A DNA stretch of 63,053 bases from the NCBI GenBank assembly GCA_037176905.1, contig JBBBWG010027446.1, positions 1 to 63,053 on the forward strand. Reading direction: 5' to 3'. The translations under genes were made by a program, and so were the position numbers. This DNA comes from Azolla pinnata (Eukaryota > Streptophyta > Polypodiopsida > Salviniales > Salviniaceae). A model generated the notes under the pieces. That model ran no database searches. It was not told the origin of the DNA and was given only the letters and a program-made list of their open reading frames with translations. Below are positions 52,701-63,053 of the stretch, one piece after another. Every line of letters starts with the position of its first letter. Within the stretch, counting starts at the first letter, position 1.

Positions 52701-55700
52701 TATTGGTATAATAATAAAAAGGTCTAAAATGGTCCCAAAAAAAACTAACTCGTGCATATTTTATGAATTGGTGTGATTGCTTAGTACTGTATCAATTTGC
52801 GCTTTAAATGAAGACATGTTGCCCCCAATCTAAAAATACATATGATCAAATATTCTTCAGGAGCACTTAAAGCTTTTACAGTCCCAGGAATGTGCCACTT
52901 CTGCAAGCTTTGTTCTAATCGAAATAACAGTTCTCACAATAGCACCAAGTTCATATTTTTATTTGTAATATTCACTAGCTAATAACAAAGGAGTGAGAAT
53001 TGGCGGAATCCACTTTTCGGGGAAGTGGAGTTTCACATGAACAAGTATGTTCAACTGTATGTTTAGATGCAAGTAAAGTTGTTCCACTGTATGTATAGAT
53101 GCAGGTAAAGTATTTTCTATCATGTGCATAGACAAGTGAAATATTTTGTAAAATATGCATGGCCAGGTTGAGTATTTCCTACTATATATATAGATAAAAC
53201 TAATAGTCCATATCCGAACTCCCAAAATTCCTGAATAGGGAACATAAATATAAAGTTTCAGGACATGAAAACGTTAAATTTTTACACTGTTAAATATGAG
53301 AAACATGAACACATTATAAAAAATAAGCGCATGCATCTATTTATTAGCAATGCCATGAGGAGTGCATGTTGTTATCTTATTATTCTAATATTATTCTATT
53401 AGTATGTGCAATGCACAGAAACACTGTCACGTAATACACATGGACATGAATATTGACTCTAGATGCTGAGGAGTTTTATTGGTGAATTTTGTTATAAACA
53501 AGGAACACACGGTGACAGAGGAATTTGCCAAGGGGTCGGATTAGGTGACAGAGAATTGAATGTGAAGAAAGTTGGTCAAAATGCAATACTCGTAGTCTCA
53601 AACTTGTTCACAGAAAAATACGAATGAACCAGTCTTGCCTCACCTCAAAGAGGATGTGGGTCAAGTTGTAAAGAACAAACAGTTTACTTGGTACAAAACG
53701 GAATGGAATCGAACACATAGATGGGTGTCGTTTACTCATTTCCATAAAAAGATGGTTTTGCATTGCTGTGCAACATACACACTACAATAACTAAAGGGTT
53801 ATCCGTGATCTCTTTTTCACAGTGTGATGCTTCAGCATAGCAGCAAAGCCTCAATTCATAGAGAAAGTTACTGAAGCAAGTGCATCTCATCCCATCTTCC
53901 AACCATTTCTTCGTACTTTCAGGTATCTTTTGGATATTTTTATATTTTAAGAGGAGGATTACATTTTAAAATGTGGAGGTAACAGCTAAAAAGAGAAGTT
54001 TTAACCGTGATTTAAACTTTCAGTGAAGCCAACAAGAGCATGGACAAAGGCCTATCCTCAATGCATACCTGTTTGCAGTACAAGTAAGCCGAGATAGAGT
54101 AGTCATGCGCAATGCTGTAGCAACGATTGTCAGCGATCTCAAGGCACAGAATTCAGCTGATGATTTCCATATCTGAACCCACAATCTTAGAGCATCAGGA
54201 ATTGGAAATGTGAACTATCATTGACAGCAATATACGCTCAGCAAACAGAGTGGAAAATTTTTAGCATTTCATTCAATTGCGACATTGGTAGAAATGTGGA
54301 AACTTTGACATACACTAGACCTTTCTTCAAAAAATGATTACTATCACATCTTATAAAGAATATTAAAAAGCTATGTACATGACAACAAACAATATTTACA
54401 ATAAGAAGTCCATGTTAATCTCTGTCTACCTTTATTCCTCACTGCACAAACAATTGAACTTAAAAAAAGAACAGCATACATATAGAGAAGATATTGATGG
54501 TGTAGGAGGAAGGCACATCCTCACTTCACAAAGAGAAATACAAATACATCAGAAATGTCAACAGAATACACCATGCATAGCTTAGCTACATGTAACTAGA
54601 TCAATAAGATACATGTAGACATCCATATCCTGAAGATTGGGAGATGATTTGAACTCAATAACATATAAATAGACACACATGTATGTATGTATGTATTGTA
54701 TATTTTGTATGTATGTACGTATGTACGTATGCATGCATGCACGCATGCATGTCTGCTTAAATGTCACATTCATATGACATTGGTTACCTCAAAAGTAGGT
54801 TTCCAGCCAGGAAGAAACAGTGTGCTCGCCCCTCTATCACCAGCAAAACCTGCAGCGCTTCCAATACTTGTAGGTGGAATAATTCGCAATTCCTTTTGGA
54901 GACATTTATCTAGTTCTAAATCAGCACCCCATAAGTGCAAAAATGCCAAGCTTGCTCGCAATATACGGCCCTCTATCGAGCCTAATGTACTCAGAAGCTC
55001 CAAGTCAACTAAGTTTGAGGCTAGATCTACATGTGCACCTTCTCCGTTTTCCCGATCAAGACTTCTAGCTTCATTTGGAGCTTTAAAATCCTCTTTTAGA
55101 GGTATATGAGTAATAGAAGTCTGCAGCTTTGTTTGCAGTTCCTCTCTCTCTATTCTTCCTAATCGACCCAGATCTGGAGCCATAAGTGTGAACAAGTCAA
55201 ACTGCAAGGCTACCACTCCAGGGAATGGAGATACTCCTTTGATTGGTGGATGTTTATGAAATAGATTCCGATTTGATACATCAGTTGAATTGCTGCTAGA
55301 TCCATTACGTTTCATGTGTGATTCAGTCGTCTTTGTACTCTGGTTCAGGGCCTGACTTAATTTCATGGATAGCTTTTCAAAACTCCCTGCCATTTTGTTC
55401 GAGAAGATATCACTTGAAGTTGGCTGCTTACCATCGGCTGAAACTTGATTAAAACTACTCTCGCTGCTTGCCATATGGCTGGAACCAGACAATTGACTAG
55501 GTGAACCCGTGTCTCCATGTAACAGTGATGCAATAGAGTTCGCCTGCATATCAAACAGTACATTCGTAATCGACGTTCCCCGTACTTGCTTCATAAAATT
55601 ATCATACATAGAGTGTGCTGCAGTCCCTCGAAGAACACGCTCGAGTGCACCAGACTTTATGTCCCACATAAATAGAACATCACCAGAAGTGGCACACAAA

Positions 55701-58700
55701 CAACAAAGGTACCCTCTTAAACCATCCCAAGTTATCATCCTTGGTCGAGAAGGATGTCCCACAAACATCCGTTCCACTTGCAAGGTCTCCAGTGAAACCA
55801 AGGCAATGCATCCATCTTCTCCTACTGTGATAAAGCAATTTGACCATGGGGCATAAGTGCCTAATGGTGGCAATACAATTTGGTGGACTGGTGTCACATG
55901 ATGATGAAGTGTCATTAAAGGACTTGCAGCATGGCTCAAATCCCAAATGCATGTCAAGCAATCCATACCACCAGATACGAGAAATCTTTTTCCTGTGTTT
56001 AAAACTGATGCCTCGTTTGATAAACTAAGTTCTGCAAGACAAGTAACTGGCCGTACATGCTTGTGCAGGTCTTGAACAAAGCATCCATTTTCTTCTCTAT
56101 CTGCCAATGTAGTTCTCAACAAGATAAGTTTGATGTTCCCAGAATTGAATCCTAACACAAATTGTTTAGGTGTTGAAGACTTATCAAAAAGAACCATTGA
56201 TGCTGTGACCCATTCGATTGCAGAAGGGCAAGAACTACAGCTGTCTGCAAGCAAACGATGCTCTGATGTACTCTCCATATCAAGCCCTCTATTTCCTTGT
56301 AAATCGCTGAAAGAAAGGTCTGACCAATGGGACCTTAAACTACCTTCACCATAGAGAGTACATTCCTCATTCTTTGCAAAGTGGCCATTCCCCAAGAAGC
56401 AATCCTTCAACGGTAGTTTTTCTGCCTCCTTGAAAGAGCACATAAAGCCAAAAGGTAGAATCCACGCTCTGATTAGAGTATCAGGTATCTCAGATGAGTT
56501 ACTAGATACAACACAGATAAGCAATTCTGATAACTGGTAGTACTTCACAGTATATTGTAAGTCAGGATTCAACGAAAACATGGGCAATCGCGAAACCTCC
56601 TTTACATCCAGCTCAGAATGTGGGTTCTTCATACAGTACAACACTGCTCCACCGCACGAATCCCATACCAAAAATGTGTATACCCCATTTTCAGGCATCA
56701 CTGGTGCACTTGTTTCTACCAAAAAGATACCTCCAAACCAGTCAACACCTGAGGAATCAGACTTGATCTGAGAAGATTCTTGAATGATTGTCTGGTTTTT
56801 TGTGGAAATGATAAGCCAGTGTGTTTTGAACACTACCAATCCATACAATCCATCATCAGACAAAGAAATTGCCTTTGAATTACTCCAGAAATCTGACTCA
56901 TCTGGCGAATATTCTTTCCATAAACATTCAGCTCCATTGCCAATCTTTTCTTGCTGATTTAAAGTAATATTCCATGCTCGAATCTGCCCAGTATGGTCGG
57001 ATATCGTTAATCTGTGAGACAGATCAGATACTGGGAACAGGGCAAGGGCTTTGACTGGTCCAATACCAAGGAGACCATGAAAAACTACCTGTAATATTGC
57101 CAGAGATGATGAATCCACAATAATAACAGTACCTCTCATATCCTTCATGCTTGAAGATCTCTCCAACGAAATTGTCTTATCATGATTGCTTATCTTTTTA
57201 ACCTTATTAGGTTCATCATTTCCACTAGGAGCATTTTTAGACAATCCTGGTATATTTCCATCACAAGCAATAACCAAAGATCCTTGTGATCGAGGAACCG
57301 CTTTCATGATACACGGGGTACCTACCCATGGAGGCAGCCTTCTTCTCCGCCTACACCGACCAGTTAAGCTATCCCATGAACAAATCCATCCTTCAACACA
57401 CAAGCTCACTACAACGTCGTGCAAGTTTACATCTTTCTCCAGCATATTAGCATCATTTTTGTACGCTGTGTTTTCTCGTTCTTCATCCACTTTGCACGCT
57501 ACAATACCAGCTACTTCAGTGGTGTGCCCACACAGTAATGCCACCGGCCATATGTCCTGCTATGCATCCAAAGTAAGTTGCAATGAGGCTAAAACCCAGT
57601 ACCATGCCTGCATACATTTTATACAGGGCTGGAGTCACATATCAACCATATGCAACAAACACTGTCCAAAGAAAATCATTAAGGTGGAATTACATGAGCT
57701 AATCAATCATAACAACCATATCTATCATGAAGATGCACAGAATCTAGCTTTTTATGTTAGACACGTTTTACATGATGAAAAATATAAATTATACTACCTA
57801 CAGTTCCCGGTCTATCTGCATGAATCATTTGGGCCATGCATCCAAAGTAACTGTGAGCACCGTGATGTTGTAGGTTTCTTTCTTTGCATCATTTAAACCA
57901 TCAAAGTGTAATTGAGTTTCTAGAAGCTTCACCCTACAGACACACCTCATGGTGCACCATAGAAACAGTGGAACTGATGAGCACAACGAACCTATGATCC
58001 ACTGTTATTTGTGTCATCCCCATAAGGAAGCTACCAAACACAATTAATCACCATTGTATCGTGGCTAATGTCGATACATAAGCATGTACAATTTATCCAC
58101 ATCAACTGCTTTATCTTAACCTGACTGAAACATTCTTCACTCACACTTCAACAGATGTTATCCTGACCCTACATCAGAATGATTTACCACTAATTTTACC
58201 AAGAGAACTCGTCCTTTCATCCACAATCAGCTTTTTCTGGAACTAAAATTCACGCAATCGAATCGATCTTTTTAGCCAAAAGACTTGGACAATTCAAGGA
58301 TAAAAGGAAGAGCCCTAACACAAGATTTAATGGATGCCACCAAAAAAAGATGTTAAAACAGGGGAAACATCCGAGCTTCTAGAGCTATTATTAAAGCTTT
58401 AATTTGGAAATACGATGAGATAACTGTACTTTTCCTTCACATTCACTCCATGTGAATCTGAATGTTTTCATTATCCCCCCAAATGTCCCTTGTCTACTCC
58501 CTCGGGAGCAACCATGTTTCTACTAACTACGCATTTCCCTGGCTGAATTTATAGTGTTGTTCTCTATTATATATGTACAGTTTGTGCAATCAAAAGGTCC
58601 ATTCTTCCGCTACTCTCCTTCTCTTTTCAACACTTTGCAGGAAAGTATTTGGCTGGGGTATCGGGGGGAACTACATAGAAAACCCTGAAATTTTTCTCAA

Positions 58701-59023
58701 TTCTATAAACATCAACGCTTGATTTAAAGACCCGACAGCGTATCATCATAAAGATAAATGTACCGATCCGCATCCTTTCGAAAAAGAAAAAGAAGAAAAA
58801 AAAACAGAGCCTTTTAACAACATTGACGATCTTTCTATACCTGGGGAAGATGATTGTGGGCAAGAGGAGGAGGAGGTGGAGGTGGAGGAAGTTTCCAATA
58901 GATGATATCGCCACGAGATCCACCAGTCCACAGAGAAGGAGGGTTATTGAGAGCAACCATCACCATAACCTGATGAGCAGGCGGCGTAGATGCCCATAGA
59001 GCCTGGACCGAATGGCATTTCAT
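49713..59023 (-). CDS. WDR7 / rabconnectin-3beta-like WD40 protein
   Basis: Nine exons: 59023-58841, 57556-54788, 54172-54069, 52312-52243, 52167-51358, 51275-51084, 50877-50767, 50449-50249, 49856-49713; 4584 nt, 1527 aa, frame kept throughout. The start MKCHSVQALWASTPPAHQV and the blades GHTTEVAGI, CVEGWICSWDSLTGRCRRRR and LPPWVGTP match the plant WDR7 family. Exon 2 alone codes 923 residues, with further blades (SGGMDCLTCIWDLSH, GEDGCIALVSLETLQVERMF, SGDVLFMWDIKSG). Exons 4-5 form an alpha-solenoid. The C-terminal propeller includes LDASGPPGHP, LEFSEDGE, GLMIRWWSLNSVWWEKL and ends HELGEFQF. WDR7/rabconnectin-3beta pairs with the DMXL subunit to assemble the V-ATPase and acidify endomembranes. 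The donor at exon 6 (cga/gttgaa) is weak; other junctions are good. Intron 3 is 1.75 kb. Confidence 0.9.
52313..54068 (-). other. Intron 3 of the WDR7-like gene
   Basis: 1756 bp of AT-rich sequence between exons 3 and 4. It contains imperfect tandem repeats near 53040-53190 with the motif tgtatgtatagatgcaggtaa and variants. I see no nested gene or mobile element coding region. Confidence 0.55.
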
Positions 59024-62000
59024 GGTTCCGCCTTCTCTTTCCAAACTCCGATGAACTCCCTACTTGCAGTCAGACTTCGGCTTCATCCTCCTCGTGCTCG
59101 TCTCAGACTACTGAGGGAGTTGACGTTGCCCGGCTCGAGCTCGCGATCCATGGATCCGCAGATGAAGCTCCGATTCCTTCTGTTTGTTATGATTTTGCTT
59201 TTTGGGCAATTTGTCAAAGTCACCCCTTCCGAATTTTGAAAACCTACCCTAAATTATGTTGCTTAGTAGCGTCATTAGGAAATTAATCCTACCGTTTATA
59301 GAGCACCAGTGCCTTGGATTAGAGGACATCGGCCTCGATTAATCGTAGGACAAATCATCGTAGCGCGATCGGGAGATCGATCTCGATGTTACAGGATTTA
59401 CTCGCTCCTGATCAACATGGCGATTATCACAGACCGAATCTGCCCTAGGTGTCGGATTTTGAAACAGTGGCAGCTACTAAACTGAGTTGTTCATCGTCGA
59501 AACCTTCTTCGAAACGTATTTTATGTTGCTGCAAAATCATGCGCCGATGCTTGTGTAACCTTCTTCATTTCGACAAATTAGGGGATTGATGTTAATCGCT
59601 ACCCGGTTCATCCACTGCTTCGTACTGTGATTCATACCTTCTCCATCTCTAAGTAAGTGTGGGGTGAAAATGATATCGTTGTTCCTTGATGCATTCTACG
59701 TTATCGTACTCATCTGTTTCTTGCTAATTAACCTCTTTCTCGTATCGAGATATCGGGTGTGGATCGGGGTGGTGTCACGAATAGAGTTGGTGGTTGGTGC
59801 AGGGGGCGCTCATGTTTCTCTTATCGTCCTGACAACACGTCAGTTACACAGTCGGTGAGCTCTTACCTTCCCAACGACACATAATCAATCGGATAACAAA
59901 TGACCAGCTTAAAATTATAGTTGTCAGCTAACTTAATCTGTTTTTCGTTTCGGTTCCTCAGCATGATCCCTGAACACAACGATCACAAAGTGTCGCAAAT
60001 GCCCCTGAGCTCCACGGAGCATATCGCCAATACTGTCAAACTAGGGGCATTTGATCCAGAGGAGGAGCCAGCGGTTCATAAAATCTGATACCAGCAAATC
60101 CCAACTTCTATGTCATTGTCGAAGAGCTAGCTAGATCCGACAACTTATCGCAACAGTTCGAGCCGTAATACGGCGCGGTGAGATCAAAATGTTGCGTGTG
60201 TCCGTATACGGAAGACATCCGATCGACGATGATGGGAACACGAGCGAAGTCGTTAGTTAGTTAGTTAGTTAGTTAGTTATTGCTGATCCGCACGGGATGG
60301 GACTCAAGATAAATCTGCAGTCGGAACACAATGAATGAGCAGAATTATTGTCTATGGTTGACGTTAGATATTGCGGATGATTCCGTTGAATTTAGCAGCA
60401 TCAGCAGCAGCAGCCACCTCTCCATCGATTCATTTTACCTTGGATTTTGTCGCAATCTATCTCACAACGGCATTGAATGAGATTCGGTTTGTGTCGCGTT
60501 TCCGCGCACGCAGATCAAATCGTCCGAGAAATGATCGTAGCAGCTTGCGATAAGTAGAAGGAGCCGCTGATCAAAGATCCGGATCGTGGAGTGATGGGCG
60601 GATGAATCGACGAGATCCAGCTGCGGCGAATTTAAAATCACTTGTAATAAGATCATGATCGAGCTCTTTACACGTATGGGTTGTTTTGTTTTTTCCCGGC
60701 CATGAATTCGTCGTAATCCTGCCGGAGACGGTGGGATCATTCATTGATTCATTGATTGATTCATCGATTCATCATCATTCATCAGTGGATCGATCGATCG
60801 ATGGGTGGATGGATGGATGGACGAAGTCAATCAATCAAGTCAATGAATCAAGTCAATCCATCAATTATCACGAGCCTCCGTTTTGAAAGACATTACAGCA
60901 GGGTGACATTATTAAGGAAGGTTGCGCCGAAGCATCATGTAATGATCGATCGAACTGTTGGTAACCTGCGCCACAGGTATAGATAGATCAATAGATCCTC
61001 CATCCATCCATCCATCCATCAATCCATCAATCAATCAATCAATCAGATGCGCCCCTTTTGTGTCTGATCAGGGTGTCAAAACTGATGATGATGATGGTGG
61101 TGGTGGTGGTGACGGTGGTGATGATGGAGAATGATCCATGGGGGCGCCCTTGATCAGGGACGGTGGCAGCAGCGCCCCTCGGTTTGGCTAATTCAATTGG
61201 CTTGCATTCATGAAGCCGATCGATCTACATAGTCTAGAAGATCATCATCATCATCCTCATCGTCTTCTGTGCCCGATCATCTCGCGCTCGTTGCTACATC
61301 TATCATGCATCATAGTGTCAGTAACTTCTGCTTCTTCTTCTTGCAGTTTCAACAACAAACAGCTGGTGATCATCGATCGATCGGTCGTGATCATCAGCTC
61401 AGATTTCAGATGCCGCCGCCCCATCGGCATCATTATTCATTCATTCATTCATACGGGCACGGCCATGATGATGATCATCATCAACAGCATGCATTATGGG
61501 ACAAACAGCGTACAGAAGAATCAGTGCACACTCTCTGGCTCATGATCATCTGGAGTCTTCTGACACAGAGAGAGAGAGAGAGAGAGAGAGCCTTTTTCTT
61601 CTTAATTTGAAATAAGAATCATAAATGGGCGATGAGAAGGACATTCATGGGTGGGTGGCTCGCTCCCCTGAAACCTGCAGCAGCAAGCAGCAAGACGAAG
61701 TAGAAGAAGACGGAAGAAGAAGGAAGAAAGGAAGAAGGAATTCGGAAGGAGGAGGATGATGATGATGGTGAAGAAGAAGATGATGATGATGTAGCGACGA
61801 GAAATGCAGCAGCTGCGAAAGAAAGCCAGCCATTAAGAAGCACCACCGTCGACACGAGGGGAGAGATCGATCGGTCGGTCGGTCATATGCAGGCAAGGAA
61901 GGAAGGCAGAATAGAGTGCGACCAGCGTCCTTCATTTCTAGATTTAGGGTTAAATTAGGGTTTCGTGGCCATGGCGATGCTGGAGATATATATATAGACG

Positions 62001-62505
62001 CGTCGTGTGCTTGATGGATGGATGTGTGCATGATCGATCGATCGATCGATGGATACACAGATAATCGATCGCTACCAAAGAGACGACACAGCAAAAATCA
62101 TCTTCCTAATCCTTCTTCGCTTCTGACAATTGCGGCCGATCTTCATGAATCATTATTCATTAGTCACCGCGTTTAGCACCTCTTACATCATGTAGTTGTT
62201 TGTGTAGTAGTAGTAGGAGGAGGAGAGAGTAGCAGTAGGGATCTGATCCTGCAGCCGGCTTCATCTTCCTCTTCTTCTGATTCTTCTTCTTCTTCTTCTT
62301 CTAGGGTTTCAAATCTTAGGTTTTCAGCCGCGTCGTCGTTTGTGTCCATCATAGAAGTCAAGGTCGTACATAATCTGACGTTTTGTGGTCTGTGTGTGCG
62401 TGCTGAATTCCGTCGGATCCGAGCAGAAGAACAACGATTCACTCGCCCACTGATTCAGGAGGAAGAAGAAGAAGAAGAAGAAGAAGAAGAAGAAGAAGAA
62501 GAAAG
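59024..62505. other. Intergenic, rich in tetranucleotide repeats; P450 upstream region
   Basis: 3.5 kb between the divergent WDR7-like and P450 starts. Dense tetramer microsatellites: gtta (60253-60277), attgattc (60740-60775), gatc/ggat (60788-60820), ccat/caat (61001-61045), ggtgat (61083-61125), attc (61437-61452), an AG run (61569-61590), gatc (62034-62050), and a GAA run (62462-62502) directly before the P450 start. TATATATATAG at 61987 is a possible TATA element. No supported gene. Confidence 0.5.
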
Positions 62506-63053
62506 ATGTGCAGTGCAATCCGGATGGCAAGCGGCGTCACAGTCCTACTCTCGGGCGGCGCGACGCCGCCGCCGCCGCCGCCGCCGCTCTCCTCCTTCGG
62601 CTTCTTCCTCTTGCTACTGCTGCTGCTGCCGCTGCTGCTGCTGCTGCTGCGCAAGGAGATTCTCTGCGACCTGCTGCTCATCCTCCGCCGGTGCAAGAAG
62701 AAGAAGAAGAAGAAGAAGAAGAATCTGAAGAAGGAGAATGCGAGCGAGAGGTGCGGCGATCAGGGGAGGATGATCCACGAGAAGGAGGAGGAGGAGGAGG
62801 AGGAGGAGGAGAATGGGGGGCTGTGGAAGCGCCGGCGGCGGCGATGTGATGAGGATGAAGATGAGGAGGAGGAGGAGGATGAAGGGAGCGGCGGCGGATG
62901 GATTGGAAGGTGGTGGTGGCGATGGCGATGGCGGCGGCGGAGGCCGGGCCCGGCGGGCGTGCCGCTGCTGGGCAACCTGCTGCTGCTGCGCGGCGGCAGC
63001 CCGTACCGGCGGCTGGCGCGGGCGGCGCGGCGGCACGGGCCCGTCATGTTCCT
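62506..63053 (+). CDS. Cytochrome P450, 5' part, truncated by the window end
   Basis: Open frame from ATG 62506 to the edge (182 codons, no stop). It begins with a poly-Pro run (residues 21-27) and a Leu-rich membrane anchor (about 28-48, [12 protein letters not shown]). A highly charged linker follows: nine Lys at 64-72, nine Glu at 94-102 and an acidic cluster at 114-126. A Trp/Arg stretch leads to the P450 hinge RPGPAGVPLLGN (146-157), then SPYRRLARAARRHGPVMF. The PGP hinge and the helix-A pattern identify an ER-anchored P450 monooxygenase. Family (CYP71 clan, CYP78 or other) cannot be set without the heme region. The hinge normally lies near residue 30-45, so the linker adds about 100 residues. 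It could partly be an unrecognised intron or the true start could be downstream (Met89). Confidence 0.75.
   Translation, partial: MCSAIRMASGVTVLLSGGATPPPPPPPLSSFGFFLLLLLLLPLLLLLLRKEILCDLLLILRRCKKKKKKKKKNLKKENASERCGDQGRMIHEKEEEEEEEEENGGLWKRRRRRCDEDEDEEEEEDEGSGGGWIGRWWWRWRWRRRRPGPAGVPLLGNLLLLRGGSPYRRLARAARRHGPVMF

Noticed and set aside
59024..59044. Upstream in-frame TTG as an alternative start of the WDR7-like protein
   Set aside because: The ATG at 59023 gives MKCHSV, matching the conserved plant start of this family.
61645..62094. 149-codon minus-strand frame with His/Ser runs
   Set aside because: Derived from GAT/GAA and gatc arrays; no domain.

Overview
This window comes from a nuclear genome of a land plant, most likely a seed-free lineage. 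The genes support this: a CSLD cellulose synthase-like protein, a D27-type carotenoid isomerase, an ATL RING-H2 ligase, a plant-type P450 and a plant WDR7 homologue. TTTAGGG telomere-type motifs and many short GT-AG introns agree with it. The seed-free assignment is only a guess, based on about 5 kb per gene and on a histidine kinase-like gene that matches none of the usual plant CHASE or ethylene-receptor layouts. There is one assembly gap of exactly 100 N at 44844-44943.

Layout from left to right: a histidine kinase-like gene runs off the left edge (minus, 295-4071). A gene-poor repeat zone follows, then an ATL E3 ligase (plus, 8082-9023), a purple acid phosphatase (minus, 10247-13608) and an L7Ae-family protein resembling RNase P/MRP Rpp38/Pop3 (minus, 14753-17162). 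A WDR13-like WD40 gene (minus, 18192-23215) stands head-to-head with the ribosome-biogenesis gene bystin (plus, 23992-28516). Next come a 112-residue amphipathic protein (plus, 31146-31484), a D27-like isomerase (minus, 34770-37978) and a CSLD glycosyltransferase (plus, 40360-44472). The right part holds an elongin A-like protein (minus, 45902-48418), a very large WDR7/rabconnectin-3beta-like protein (minus, 49713-59023), and the 5' end of a cytochrome P450 (plus, 62506 to the window end).

I rebuilt the exon chains by hand from splice sites, reading-frame phase and family motifs. Every full-length multi-exon model closes in frame: PAP 369 aa, L7Ae-like 256 aa, WDR13-like 493 aa, bystin 480 aa, D27-like 267 aa, CSLD 1270 aa, elongin A-like 225 aa, WDR7-like 1527 aa. 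The genes do not form one pathway. They are typical dispersed plant genes: cell wall, strigolactone precursor, ribosome assembly, transcription elongation, endomembrane acidification, phosphate scavenging and signalling.

The most distinctive feature is heavy growth of simple trinucleotide repeats, both in leaders and inside coding exons. Examples are acidic, Ser, Lys and Leu tracts in the kinase-like, ATL, CSLD and P450 genes. Other notable points are a decayed second copy of the GNHD exon in the phosphatase gene, a 176-bp duplicated bystin leader, about 260-bp tandem repeats in the D27 intron, and a probable false duplication at the N gap. I found no clear evidence of a new multi-gene system, CRISPR array, rRNA or convincing tRNA.
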